A stretch of 64,000 bases of DNA from contig NC_031779.1 of the NCBI RefSeq assembly GCF_001522545.3, positions 1,192,396 to 1,256,395 of the forward strand, in the 5' to 3' direction. This document shows positions 1-11,500 of this stretch, piece by piece. Under the pieces are notes generated by a model. That model was not told the origin of the DNA and did no database searches. It saw only the letters and a program-made list of their open reading frames with translations. Every line of letters starts with the position of its first letter. Within the stretch, counting starts at the first letter, position 1. Made by a program: the position numbers and the translations under genes. The DNA comes from Parus major (Eukaryota; Chordata; Aves; Passeriformes; Paridae).

Positions 1-1169
1 TCTGCTCCTGTCCTGGGAAAGGAGGTGTAACACATTTTGCCTGGGAAAGGAGAGTGTAATACCAGGAGTGACACTTCCACACTGCTCAGGTTGGGAAACA
101 AACAGGGGGATGGGAGAGAGGCTGTTGGGGAGGATGGGAATGAGCTCTGAGAAAAAGCATCTCTTTGTTTTTTTGGGCCAAATTTCCCTGGACTTTCCTT
201 TTCAGGGATCTCCCCAGTTCCCTGAAAGTGGTACTCAGCAGTTTTTGGACAGTCAGGATGTCAGAAGGAATTCCTCTGAAATACATGTTGGATTTCTTTT
301 TTTTTTTGGGGGGGGGCCTTATTTCTTTTTTCTGCTTTGTGTCATATTCTCTTCATGGCTTTCCAGAGCAGAGTTACTCTTCCACTTGTTCCCTTTTGCC
401 TCCTGCTGAGTCAATTCCTTTCTTTTCCAACATTATTTGTACTGTAGTCACTCCCAGAATCTGGGAAATCATCCTCAGAAGTCTCCCCATCTCCTGAGCT
501 TACTGCCAACTCTCCCACTAAAGCTTTGAATTCTTTGTTATAAAGAAGAATGAAAGGCCAGCAAAGTGCACCTCGACACCCATTCAGGTGCCATTACCCT
601 GGAACTCTTTAAAAACTCCGTGTGCATTTACAGTCACTGGGAAGTGCTGGAGTGGGAAGCCTCTGGACTAAATTGGTGTTAGCACATGAAAGGGCCCAGT
701 CCTGCACGGGGCAGAGGGTTCTGGGCTCTTCGGTCCCCGGCTCGCCCGGTGGGCTCGGGGCAATCGCTCCCTGTCCATGTCCTGCTGGCAGTGCCCAGCT
801 CCCCTTGGCTGAGGAGCTCCTCGGGACACAGCCCTGGAGCTGCAGCTGCAGCAGAGCCCGAGGTGAGCAGGGAGCACAAACAGGGATGAGAGCAATGCCA
901 GGACAACAGGGCAACGTTCCCAGACACGCTGGGACCCCGGCTGCTGCAGGCCAGCTCTTCCCAGGCCTTGGCTTCTCTCCCCAGCCAGCCAAGTGTTCTC
1001 ACTTCCAAATACAGTGGTGAGGTGAACTGGCAGCTTCCCAGTTCCACTGGGAAACAGGGGGAAATCACCAAACTCCCTTGGCAAACTGAAGCAGAGCCTG
1101 ATCAGATCCTCTGTCCTGCCTGGAGCTATGCCACCTCTCTGCAGGTGAAAAGCTTCTTGTGGTTCTGAG

Positions 1170-1241
1170 CCATCCCATCCCATCCCATCCCATCCCATCC
1201 CATCCCATCCCATCCCATCCCATCCCATCCCATCCCATCCC
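1170..1241. repeat. Pentanucleotide microsatellite (CATCC)n
   Basis: About 14 uninterrupted copies of CATCC run through this tract, directly visible and with almost no decay. The complementary strand reads GGATG repeats. Because 5 and 3 share no factor, a pentanucleotide repeat translates into a periodic pentapeptide in every frame. That explains the Asp-Gly-Met-Gly-Trp repeats in a long minus-strand open frame across it. The lack of interruptions suggests a young, length-variable locus. Confidence 0.97.
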
Positions 1242-1844
1242 ACTCTGCCCACACTCCAGCTCACTCCAGTTTGCCAGCAGAGAAACCCATTTTCTCCCCT
1301 CCTCTCATGTCTGAGAAGCTGCAGACACATCCCTTGGCTTTCCCTCTTCTCCACAGGCTTTTCCAGAGCCCTTTCCTCACGTTGTTCGTTCGTTCCCTGC
1401 ACTCCATCCCATCTTTTGCCTCCCTCCCTGGTTTGATACAGCATCTCGCTGGTCTTGCCTCATACTCTGAGCAGGGGTATTAGATGGATTCCCCACAGAG
1501 TATAAATTGAATGGAGAGAAGTGGCTGGTTTCCCAGCAATAATTTATCTGATTAAAAAAATACTCCCCAAACTCCCCCTCCTCCGCTGGTCCTATGCCCC
1601 CTCCAAGAAGCACCACTGGCACCGGGGCTGGTGTTTGAACTGTGCTATTCAAATTGCTGGAAGGGGGATTTAGATGGGAAAATAGCTGGCAGAGGATTCT
1701 GCTCGGGGGATTTTTCCCAGAGCGTCGGAGCTGAAATTTGGAGCCTGGGTTGCTGCGTGGAGAAGGCAGAGAGTAAATAATTCTGAGTGGAGTAGCTGGG
1801 TGATTTGTACCTTTGCCCCCACGCACCAAGCGCCCTGGCTGGAC

Positions 1845-1860
1845 GCACACACGCGTGTGC
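1845..1860. other. Alternating purine-pyrimidine tract with a 12-bp palindrome
   Basis: Sixteen bases alternate strictly between purine and pyrimidine, centred on the perfect palindrome CACACGCGTGTG (1,848-1,859). Alternating CG/CA tracts of this kind are classic Z-DNA-prone sequences. A CACGTG E-box lies 12 bases further on. No function is shown. Confidence 0.6.
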
Positions 1861-3337
1861 TCTCGCTCCCACACGTGTTTGCCCATGGCACACACTGCAC
1901 CGAGGAGCCCAAGCTGCTCCTGCTCCTCTCTCCTCTATTTTGTTCTCTTACCTCAGGGCTGATTCCAAATGAAAGAAGGAATCTGCCTCACAAAACGCTC
2001 TCGCCTTGTTACTTGCACGGGCTCCATTCCTTCCAAACCGTTTTCTTCTCCAGCATTCCTGTTGTACTTGGATGGAGAAGTCGCAGCAGGGCCACCCTGG
2101 GTGGCTTTGGCCGGTGCCAGCTCCTGTGTGGGTGACAGGCAGGTATTTGCAGGTATTCACATCCCAGAGCTCTGGGATTTACAGCAGTTCCCTGCTGCTG
2201 TCGAGGGCAGCTCTGCTGCTGCCAAACCATTGCAGGGCCTGGCGTGGCCCCAGCTCCCCGCGCTGCCGGACGTTCCCTGCCCACAGCGCCTTTCTGGCCA
2301 CCGGCTGGAACGGGAACGGGCCTGGCTGGAGCTTCACAGCCTCACACACCCCCGAGCCAGTGGCCAGGGCTCAGGTTTCCCACGTTCTGACACAAGGGCT
2401 GCTCGGATGAAACCTCTCTCCGCTCCTTCTGGAGGATTTACACTGCCACAAGTCCTCATTTTTTCCAGATGTTTTACCTAATAAATCAAGGAGTCTCATC
2501 AGAGGATTGGGATCCAAAAGCTGTTACCATGACTTCAAAGGCACAGGCTGGAGTGGAAAGAAGTGCAGATATTTTTTACCACTCTGTAGGCACTGATCAT
2601 GAAAATGCACTCTTCTCCCAGGATTTTTTTCCTGTGGATACCAGGACTTCAACCATGATTAAATAAAATGTGCTGTGCTCCTTCAGCCAACCTTTGTTGA
2701 AAAGACTGGAGCTGCAGGAGCCTCAGGCTGTAGGGCTGCCAGGAACCAGGATGGGGCTGGTCCTGAGAGGGGCTGAGCTCTGCCAGCCCCCGTCCAAAAT
2801 CCAGGACCATTAACTCAGGGCTGAACTTGCATCCATCCTTTCAGCTCAATATTCAACTGCATATTTTCTCCCAGTGCTGGTTTAAGCAATTCCCACATAA
2901 AGGAATCAGATGTTCATCTTCTTCAGATGTTGGGAGAGAAAAAGATAAAAAGAAGTTACATGGCTGTAAAATGTGATTGTGACTCTTCAGACCAGTTTGT
3001 TCCTTGATCAAGAATGTAACTTTATTTTTTTTTTAATGCAGTGAAGGCTTTCTTTTTACAGTGTCTACATGGTGTCATTTTCTTTCACTGTTCCATTTCT
3101 AAAGATAACTGTGTTTGGAGAAGCTGTTACGTGTTTCTATCACTCCATAGCACAGGGTGCAGCAGAACAGGATGAAGAAAAGCAGCTGAAGAAAGGAAAG
3201 CTGATCCCGTGGTGGGTGAGCAGCAGGCCCACAGGGTTGGCTTTTGGTTCCCCACTCTCCCAGAGCACTGGTCTGGTATCAGAGACGCCTGAGCTCCTCA
3301 CCCTCTGCCTTGTCTTCTCTTGGATCCTGTTGGATTT

Positions 3338-3515
3338 GGGATCCCAGGATGGTTTGGGTTGGAAGGGACATTAAAGCTCACCCAGTGCCACCCCCCGCCA
3401 TGGGCAGGGAGCCCTTCCACTGCCCCAGGGTGCTCCAAAACACATCCAGCCTGGCCTGGGGCACTCCAGGGATGCAGGGGCAGCCCCAGCTGTGTCTGCC
3501 CTCCCCAGGCAGTGC
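3338..3515 (-). mobile_element. CR1 retrotransposon, 3'-end fragment
   Basis: Read on the plus strand, the block begins with a degenerate terminal repeat (atcccaggat) followed by ggtttgggttggaaggga. The familiar 'ccatgggcaggga ... cttccactgcccc' and 'cagcctggcc' modules follow, then 'agggatgcaggggcagcc'. This is the reverse complement of an avian CR1 3' end, so the element lies on the minus strand. It is 5'-truncated, as most CR1 copies are, and carries no usable reverse transcriptase frame. The boundary near 3,515 is approximate. Confidence 0.92.
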
Positions 3516-6500
3516 TGCAGGGCTGAGGGGATGGGGCCAGGCAGGAACAGGCTGCTGCTCCTGGGGAGCCCCTTCAGCACGGGCTGAGGTGCCCAGGTCA
3601 AGTGTTGGGGTTCAGGAGAGGTTTTGGGCTTCCTCCTTCCCAGGGCTGCCCTGAAGCAAAGCCATGGAAGAGGGGAGGCTCTCTCAGCCTCCTGGGGGTA
3701 CCTGCAGCAGGTGATGGGAGCAGAGACCTTGACTCGTGCTGTAAATAAGTTGTTACTTAACAACAGTGGAACTGTAGCAGCACTCTGGGAAAATCCAGTT
3801 ATGTAGAACATACCTGGGACATGAATTCACTCCAGGAGACTGTATTTTGTGGTTTATGTGTCCCAGGCAGTGGGGAGCAAGAGGGCATTTGGTTGTGCAA
3901 GATGTTTAACCAGATCTGAAAAGCTCACCATGGCTGCACAAGGGTGGAAGTTTAGGAAGAGGGGACATCCCACTGCAGGCAGGTGGAAGGGAGCACCAGG
4001 TACAGCTCTCCTGTGTTCTAATGGTATGTTCAGACCCAAAAGTAGCCTCATCTAAATATTAATATTCAAATAACAGTCACCACAAATCTGTTTGTTCTTG
4101 CCACAGACTTCAGAAAAATTGCTGCTTGTCTTTCCTCTCCCACGAGGCTGAATCCCAGCACCCCAGATTGTCGTGACTGCCTGGGATTGGTGACATCTCC
4201 AGTGAAACGTGTTGGAGCATCAAAACAGAGTGGGAGAAGCACAGCCTGGCTCCGGGAGCCAAAAATAGGTACTATCATTTGTGAGCTGAAGCCTCCCTTC
4301 TCCTTCCCCAGGCAGCCCTGCCTCTCTGGCACGTGCAGCACATAATCGTGGTGTTCCCATCGGACCGAAGGAAAACCACATTCCTAAAGCAAGCAGGGAA
4401 TAAATAAGTGGTGGCCATGCTTTGGAGGCAGAGAATGTTAGGACACGGATCCTAAATTAGGGTACATGAGTGGTGATGGTTTGCAGATTCTTCTGTGGGG
4501 AATGGGTGTAGAAAGGAGCACGGCTCATCTCCTGCAGTGCCATGTGGAAAAGCATCAGAGGTACAAAATGGGGAGCTCAAATTCCCTTCACCGGAGAGTT
4601 GCTCAAATCCTTATAATTGAATGAGTGACTGATGAATGTAGCACGTTGGATTTCTCCCTGGATCCTTTCTCTCCTTTATTCTGTGACTGTGAATCTCAGT
4701 CATGCTTTCACCTGGTTTTTTTAAGTCTGCCCACTGGAGTTTTTGTCCGCTTCTGCCAAACCCCAAAAGCTCCGTTTCATTAAAAAAAAAAAAAAAAGAG
4801 ATCATTTGGAAAGGGTGAAGTTTGATTCACAAAGATAACGCTCTTTGAAGGTGCCTGCTCCTTTGGCAGTGACTATTCAAAGGAGTTCCATTTCAGGATG
4901 TCTGCCCTGCTGCTCCCAAGGCCGCGCAGAGGAGGAGGGATTGTGTGAGTCCGTATAAATCAGGGGCTGTTCTGGGGATGTCAAACACAACTGCACCACG
5001 GGGTGCTAATGGTGAGCAGGTGAGGAGTCAGAGCAAGTCAGAACCAATGAAGAAAAGCCACAAAGCTCCTGTGTCTGGATCTCGATGCTTCCCAAAAGTG
5101 CAGCGTCTGCACACTCCTGCTGTGTCCTGGGAAAAGCGCAGGTTGTTCCTCTGATCCGTATCACATTTTCAAAGTGCTCCAGTAATTGGATGAGTAGGTT
5201 TGGTGGGAACATCTTTGGTTCTCAGTTCTCCACCAGGAAAGATCTAAATGAAGCCATGTGAGCACATCTCCAGCCCAGGCTGCTCTCCCACGTCAGTCCT
5301 CTGGGTTTGTGCTCACCCGTGGTGACCAGGCCACTGGACACACAGCAAGGAGCCTGTTGGATGAAACTTCCACCATAGTGGAGAAAGAAAACTCCCAATC
5401 TGTGCATACAAATAGGAGTTTCCTCCTTTTCCAGCAGCAGTTAAATCCCAAAGCTCTGACTGCAGGGAGTTCCTGACTGCTGGAGTAAGAAGTGATTTGG
5501 GATCTTGGTGTGCAGCTTCTGCAGAAGGGGGCAGTGCTTGTGCTTCCCCCTTCCTCTATCCCATGAGCATTCCAGAGGTTCCAGCTGGCTCTTCCCACCC
5601 CCTGCTCATCTCTCAGGCCCAAGGCTCTGGGATGGACCCTGAGGTTTGTGGGCACAGAGCACAGGGGGATGTCACACGATTGATTGTGTGATCACAGCTC
5701 CCCAGACACCTGTTAGTCCAGGAAAGAGGCTGAGCTCAAGCCAAAATGAAGCTGTTAGAGCTTTAAAACAGGTCATGAGGATCCCTTTGTGCAGAAGGAA
5801 TTCAGGCTGGTGGAAGGTTTCTGGGAATGGCTGTAGGTTGTGAGCCAGGATCGTGGATGACCACGAGTCCTTTGGACAGGCTGTGCCCGTGCATGTCCCT
5901 GCGAGCACATTCCACCGTGGTTTCTGCACTAGTTTTTGTTATTTCTCAATATTCCCACTAATATTTAATGTATTTATCTTGGCTGTGGGTAATTTCAGCA
6001 GTGAAAGTGCTGACTCTGATGTCCTTCTGGGACACTGGCTTGGGACAACCCAACAGTTTTGTATGGGCCTGCAAAAAACGTTCTGCCCATTTGTCTCCAA
6101 TCCCAAGAAATTCCTGCTTTCTCTGCATATCCTGATGCACAGCACTGATAGAAAGATTACATTCGTGTAGAGGAATAACCCAACAATTACAAATGTTACT
6201 TATTTCCAGGGCTTCTGGGTCACTAGAATGGTGGGACAGGAAAGACTGAGGTGCAGCTGGATAACTCCAGATCCTGGCCAGTGGGGTTTGTGTCTCCCTT
6301 CCAAATCAGGCCAAGCAGAACCTGCTCCGTTTCCTCCTCAGTCAAGAGGGTTAGTGTTGTGTGAGGAAGTGGAAACTGGCAGAAAGGGGAATGTTGGCTG
6401 GATCTCATGTTGTCCACTGGAAGGTTTTAATGATCATAAAAAAATAAAGATTTTTTTATGCTGTACCTTCCACTCTGGCTCTTGAAGAGGGATCACCAAT

Positions 6501-8349
6501 TTAGCAGTGACACTGGGAAGCTCCATGGAAGTATCACTGCTCTCCACTGGAAAAACAAGGGACATCTAAGGCTGCATCCAAGCAGAGTCTAAAGTGAAAT
6601 GTACAAAACAATTAGGCACCTTAGTCCAAAATCATGATCCTGGAAAACCTGCTCATGGCTTTCCTTGCTGCAGGAGCTGCCTGTGCAAGGCAGACTCTTA
6701 ACCCTCAGTGTTTAACTTCTTCCTCTGCCATCTCAAGGCACTTGAGGGTCCCAAACTGCACTGCAAACAGGGCAGGTGGCACGACTGGAGCTGAGCAATT
6801 TGGAGTTAAAGAGTCTCAGGGAATAAGGAATTCACATCCTGGCAGCCAGAGCAGTAAAGACACAGAGGTGTCACTTCAGCATGCTCAAAGCAGGATGGGG
6901 AGAGCAAAACTACACCCAGCTAAGTCTGTAAGTCAAGACTAAACTGGGTCTAATTGCAGCCAGGTGAAACACTCGAGTAGACAGTCTGCAAGTGCTTTAC
7001 AAAATGCAGAAAGCAAAAGCTTTTTGTGCAAGCATTAATCTCGATGCCTCACTGGGGTCAGCTGGGAGTGCAAGGAGAGAATTCAGCATAGTCAGCACCA
7101 GGCTGTAAAGATCTATGTCTGGCTTTGCATTTCATTCTGTTTATCTGGGCTATTAATTAGCTCCTTTCAGTTTCCCGGGGAAGATCTGTGTGTTAGGGCT
7201 CCTGAACACTCATAAAGATCTGTCATTGATTGCTTGGGCAGCTAAATTGGGCTGACACTTCACTACTCAGAGGTGTCTTAACTTTGCATCCTTTTCTGCT
7301 GGGGCAGGAATAGTGGGGATGACTTCAATCTTCTTGGAACCTGCTCGTACACATTGCTTTCCTAATTTCATGCCTAGGTATGGCATTTCCATTACAAAGG
7401 GTTGTGTTGTTGAGCTCTGCTGGTCTGGGTCTTTCAATAGCTGATCAGAGCTTCTGGTCATGTGCTTGTGCTCTTTTCCCTCAGAACAAAACATCCTCTG
7501 CACAGATCCTGGGCTATCAAAGCGCCCGAAACAGTTCAAGTGCCAAACACAACCCCGACGGCAGCCTGAGAAATGATGTGTCCCAGTGGGGCTGTTGAAT
7601 ATGCACAAACGTATGGTCTGTTTTCCAACGTGCCTGTCAGAGCCCTGCTGCTGCCTCCAGCAGAGAAAAATATTTGTCATAGGCCATTTCCCCCCAAACT
7701 TTACTGCTTGCAGGAAATAGAAAGTATTCTTTCCCAACATATTTATTTGTGTTTGACTGTAATCACAAAGGGTTGCATTTTTTCCCCTTTCTCTGGTGAC
7801 CCAGCAGGGTCCTCTGCTGTCAGTTGTGTCATTATCTCTCACAGAGCTGTAAGCTTTTTCACCCTTCCCTCTGGTGTCAGCTGGACTCCAAGTAAAAATT
7901 CCATAGAGGAGATGAGCTTTAAGGTGTGTGTGCTCCTTTCATGTTTACTGAGCACCCTGTGCAGGTTTCCCTGGTTTTTAAAATCCCCATTCTGTTGTTC
8001 AGGTACCTGGGGAAGGTGTTCCAATGTGAACAAGGCTTTCCAACACAACTGTAAACGCTGCTAGCTTTTCACACCATCTTTTTGCTTGTGTTTCCCCATA
8101 CATTGAACAAAGAATCCCTTTGGTCAGGGGGAAAATCCCCACTGTGGAAGCTGACTTAGAGCAGTGTCACTGCTCAATCCCCAAAGTCTGCATGTAGCTT
8201 AATTAAGTTCCTAGAAGTTTGTAGGTTGGTGCACAACTTGAATATCTGCTTCTCTTTGTGCTGAACTGCCACCCACCCACCTTGACTGCAGGAACTCCAA
8301 ACAGGGATTTTGTCCACGTTCCAGGCTGTGTTGGCATCCTCACATTCTT
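3516..8349. other. Intergenic noncoding DNA between two CR1 fragments
   Basis: I find no supportable gene. It contains a 16-base A run at 4,782-4,797. The longest frame is on the minus strand (7,267-7,842, 191 codons). It has no recognisable domain and competes with plus-strand frames at the same place. The base composition is typical of an avian flank, with low CpG. Confidence 0.6.
4782..4797 (+). repeat. Poly(A) run, 16 bases
   Basis: An uninterrupted run of A. The sequence before it has no processed-transcript features such as an AATAAA 10-30 bases upstream or an obvious coding relic. I therefore call it a simple repeat and not a retrocopy tail. Confidence 0.9.
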
Positions 8350-8575
8350 GATCACAGAATCCCAGAAATGTTTAGGTTAGAAGGGACCTTAAAGACCTAA
8401 ACCAAATGTTCCACCTCCTGCCCTGTGTGGGAACACCTTCCACTGGCCATTGAACCTGGCCTTGGACACTTCCAGGGATGCAGGGGCAGCCACAGCTGCT
8501 CTGAGCCAGGGCCTCAGCACCAAGACAAGAATTTCTCCCAATATCCCATCTAAACCTACCTTTCTTCTGGTGTTG
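8350..8575 (-). mobile_element. CR1 retrotransposon, 3'-end fragment
   Basis: On the plus strand it starts 'atcacagaatcccagaa', then 'ttaggttagaagggacctt', 'gaacaccttccactgg', 'gaacctggccttggacactt', 'agggatgcaggggcagcc' and 'aatttctcccaatatccc'. These are the consecutive modules of a CR1 3' end in reverse orientation. The copy is more diverged than the one at 3.3 kb, including a disrupted 'ccatgggcaggg' module, so it is probably older. No open reading frame of the element survives. Confidence 0.93.
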
Positions 8576-11500
8576 ATTTTAGGTGAAGTGCAAGATGTGT
8601 TCCCTTAGTCACTTCTAACGGGACAGGCACCATTCACTTGTCTCACTGAGGATTAGTGAAGGCTCCCATGTGTCAGAGCCACCTGCAGCCAGGAACCAGA
8701 CCAAGGTCTTCCTGCTGTGGGAATGCTCACAGCAGCTGCTTCTTCAGGAGGCACCACACCCAGGCACCGCTGCATTTGCCTGAAATTGGATGCATAACTT
8801 AAAAAAAACGAAGAAAAAAGAGAGAGAAAGAGAACAGGAGTGGTATTGAGTTTTTTCTTCCTGATGTCTTTCACTGGTATTTTTTTATAGCTTTCTTTTT
8901 AAGCTGAGCATAATTCATGAACTCTTCTCTTTAGGAAAAAAAATCCCTACACGTTAACAGCAGTAGTAGCAGTAAACATAAAAACAAATGTCAGTCATAC
9001 TATTCCTTGTAGTCCCCTGTGCTGCCTTCTCCAAAAGCAGAGGTTCATTCCCAGAATGTCCTGGCAGCCTCAGGAGTGCTGGATACAGCAATGACGCCCC
9101 AGAAGGAGCAGCTGAGAGCTACTGATGGCTGGAGGTCAGCAGGAAAACGCTGGCCTCCCGTCTGAAAACACAAACCCTGCAGATCATGGGCTGAGCTGCA
9201 GCGTGGAAGAGGGGTCAGAGGCAGATTGCAGCCCTTTGGGACTGGGAAAACAGGAGATTTGTGGGAAAGCTTTTCTCCCTCTGTCAAATCTTGGTTATTT
9301 GTTACCTGCCACAGAGGGCTCACAGCTGAAAAATGCCATTGCTTTGCTTTGTGAATCTAAATGTCCACATGATACAGACATAAACCTCAATTTCTTTCCA
9401 GCCCTCACCAAAGGTTTTTGGTCACGGAAGGGGAGCCTTTTTGAGAAATTGATTTTGGTTGAATACCTACACTTCTGTGCTTTCAGAAACAAAGGACACT
9501 TCTGATAACAACTTCTGATAGCTTGAACATCTTTCTCTACCAATTCCCCACTTTTAGCAATATAAGTTTGTTCCAAGCATCTGAATTCTCTCCGGTTTTT
9601 GGCAGTGATGATTTTTAGCTGAATTCCTTTGGGAATGTGAAGGCATCTTGCTTGTGCACAAAATATCCATTGCCTGTATAGCATAAGAGCATTTTCCTCC
9701 CAGATTCCCTTTCCAGCACTTGCCTTCCACTATGGGAGGAGGAGGAGGAAATTCATTGCAACTTTTGGTTCTTTTAAGAGCATCCCTTAAAAATGTGTAT
9801 TAGCACAGAGGGAAGCAGGTGGAGCAACAGCCTGGGCACCATTTACAGTGTGGTGGTTTCTGGTCACAAGGAACCTGGATCAGCACCTTCACCTCCTCTT
9901 GGGGTGGTGGTATTCAAATCCTACCGATCCCTGCTGGAGTCAGCTCCCCACCTTCGGTCTCCTGCTGCTCCCTCTGCCCCGTTCAGGGTCTCTGAGTGTC
10001 TCTGAAGACCTTTGTGTCTCATTTGGACACAGAGTCACATTCTGACCTCTCTGAGACACATGCCATATTTCCCAGAATCAATAACTTGCAGTTGCAGGAG
10101 CACCAGCAGTCAATAAGTCCCATCGGGTTTCGTTAGGAGGAAAAGCGGAGCAGCGCAAGGATGACGTTTCTTAGGGAATGGCCACCCAGGCATCTTTGTT
10201 GTTTCAAGTCGTCTGACTTTGGGGCTCAGCCAAGGGCTGCACTCATCTAATTTGATTTTAAAGCTGCCACTCAGGTGCTGAGAGAATAACACCGGGGCAG
10301 AACCCCTGTGTGACGTGCCCAGTGCCCAGACCTGTCAGGGAAATCCGAGGGCTCACGGCTCCATTGCCCATGTTCCACATCCCATCAGAGCCCCTGGTTT
10401 GCTCTCCTGGCTTTGATCACCGGTCCCCTGGGATGAGCATGGAAAGGTGGGAGAATGGTGGCATTTTTGCAGAAGTGTTGCCCTGAAGGGATCTTTAAAC
10501 AACAACAAAAAGAAGTGAAATGAATGCCTGTGAGAAGTGTCAGATTGGAGCTTGAGGAGTCAGATTCTTCACCTGTCTGAAGGCTGCCCACATTTTCCCT
10601 GTCTGAGCTCTCAGTGCAGCACCATTCCCTGGCACAAAGTGTGTTCTTTGCTTTTAAAACTGTCCTCGTGTCCTCATATTGCTCAGTCCTGCAGCTGAGA
10701 AAGAGCCAGACTGTGCTGATGGAGTAAGAGGTTGCACTGGTAACAATAGGAAGGAATGTTGGCTAATTTACCCTGGTTTTAGAGATGCTTAAGAATTACA
10801 AGAGGTTAGAATGATTTTAAAATAAAATTTTTGCAGTCAAGGTGTAACTCTGCTTTGGAAGCAGGAGCTGCTGGGAACAGAAACTTGTTTCTCTCCTTAG
10901 CACATCAGGGCTGTACCCTTGCTATTGCTCTGTGGGAAGAGACCTCCATGCTCTCCTCTGGCAGCTGCATCATCAAGGGCTTGTCCAGACTTTTGCAGCA
11001 TTCCCAGGTGATGCTGCACAACCTTTCCTGGCAGGAAGGTGGTTTGGGGTGCACCACGATCAGAGTGCACAGATCCTCTGGCAAAAGAAATCCCCCAGGG
11101 CTCCAGGCATCCTTCTGTGGCACGCTATGAGCTTGGGAATGGAAACCCTTTGTAAACCAGGTCTTGTTCTGAAAAGTTTAATTTTACAACTGTTGGAGCT
11201 TGTACCTTTCTCAGACAACATGGTAAAAAGGAAGAAGTCCAATATATCCTCCATGAAAAAAACATTATATTTATAGGAAATTCCTTCATAGCATTTGAAA
11301 GGTTGATGAGGTTTGTCTGAACATTCCAGTTGGAAGAAACAAAGCCAAAACGATAAAGTGCTGTCTGAGAGTGCAAGAACAAGATTATTACAGCAAACAG
11401 GACTCTGTCCCTGTCCCAACCTATTGTCCAATGTCTTTATTCCTTCCTGTTTCTGTGGCTCGTTGTCCCCGTCTTCACTACATCATTGCAATGGCTGGTT

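Larger units (their letters stand above)
1..3337. other. Intergenic noncoding DNA, distal upstream flank
   Basis: I see no supportable gene here. Open frames occur on both strands, but they overlap one another and have no recognisable domains. The stretch around 620-960 and 1,560-2,420 is somewhat richer in G+C and CpG than the rest of the flank. It also contains the CATCC microsatellite and a CACGTG E-box at 1,872-1,877. An AATAAA hexamer near 2,663 has no gene model to attach to. Confidence 0.6.

Noticed and set aside
668..1444. 258-codon minus-strand open frame with Asp-Gly-Met-Gly-Trp repeats
   Set aside because: The repeats come from reading the CATCC microsatellite on the other strand. 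The flanking residues show no domain, and plus-strand frames overlap it.
7267..7842. 191-codon minus-strand open frame
   Set aside because: No recognisable domain, no paired splice structure and no retroviral motif that I could identify. Its length is within chance for 64 kb read in six frames.
10110..10292. Minus-strand frame ending in a Leu-Thr-Lys-Pro-Asp-Gly string that hints at reverse transcriptase
   Set aside because: The hint is a handful of residues with no other reverse transcriptase blocks on either side, so it is treated as chance.
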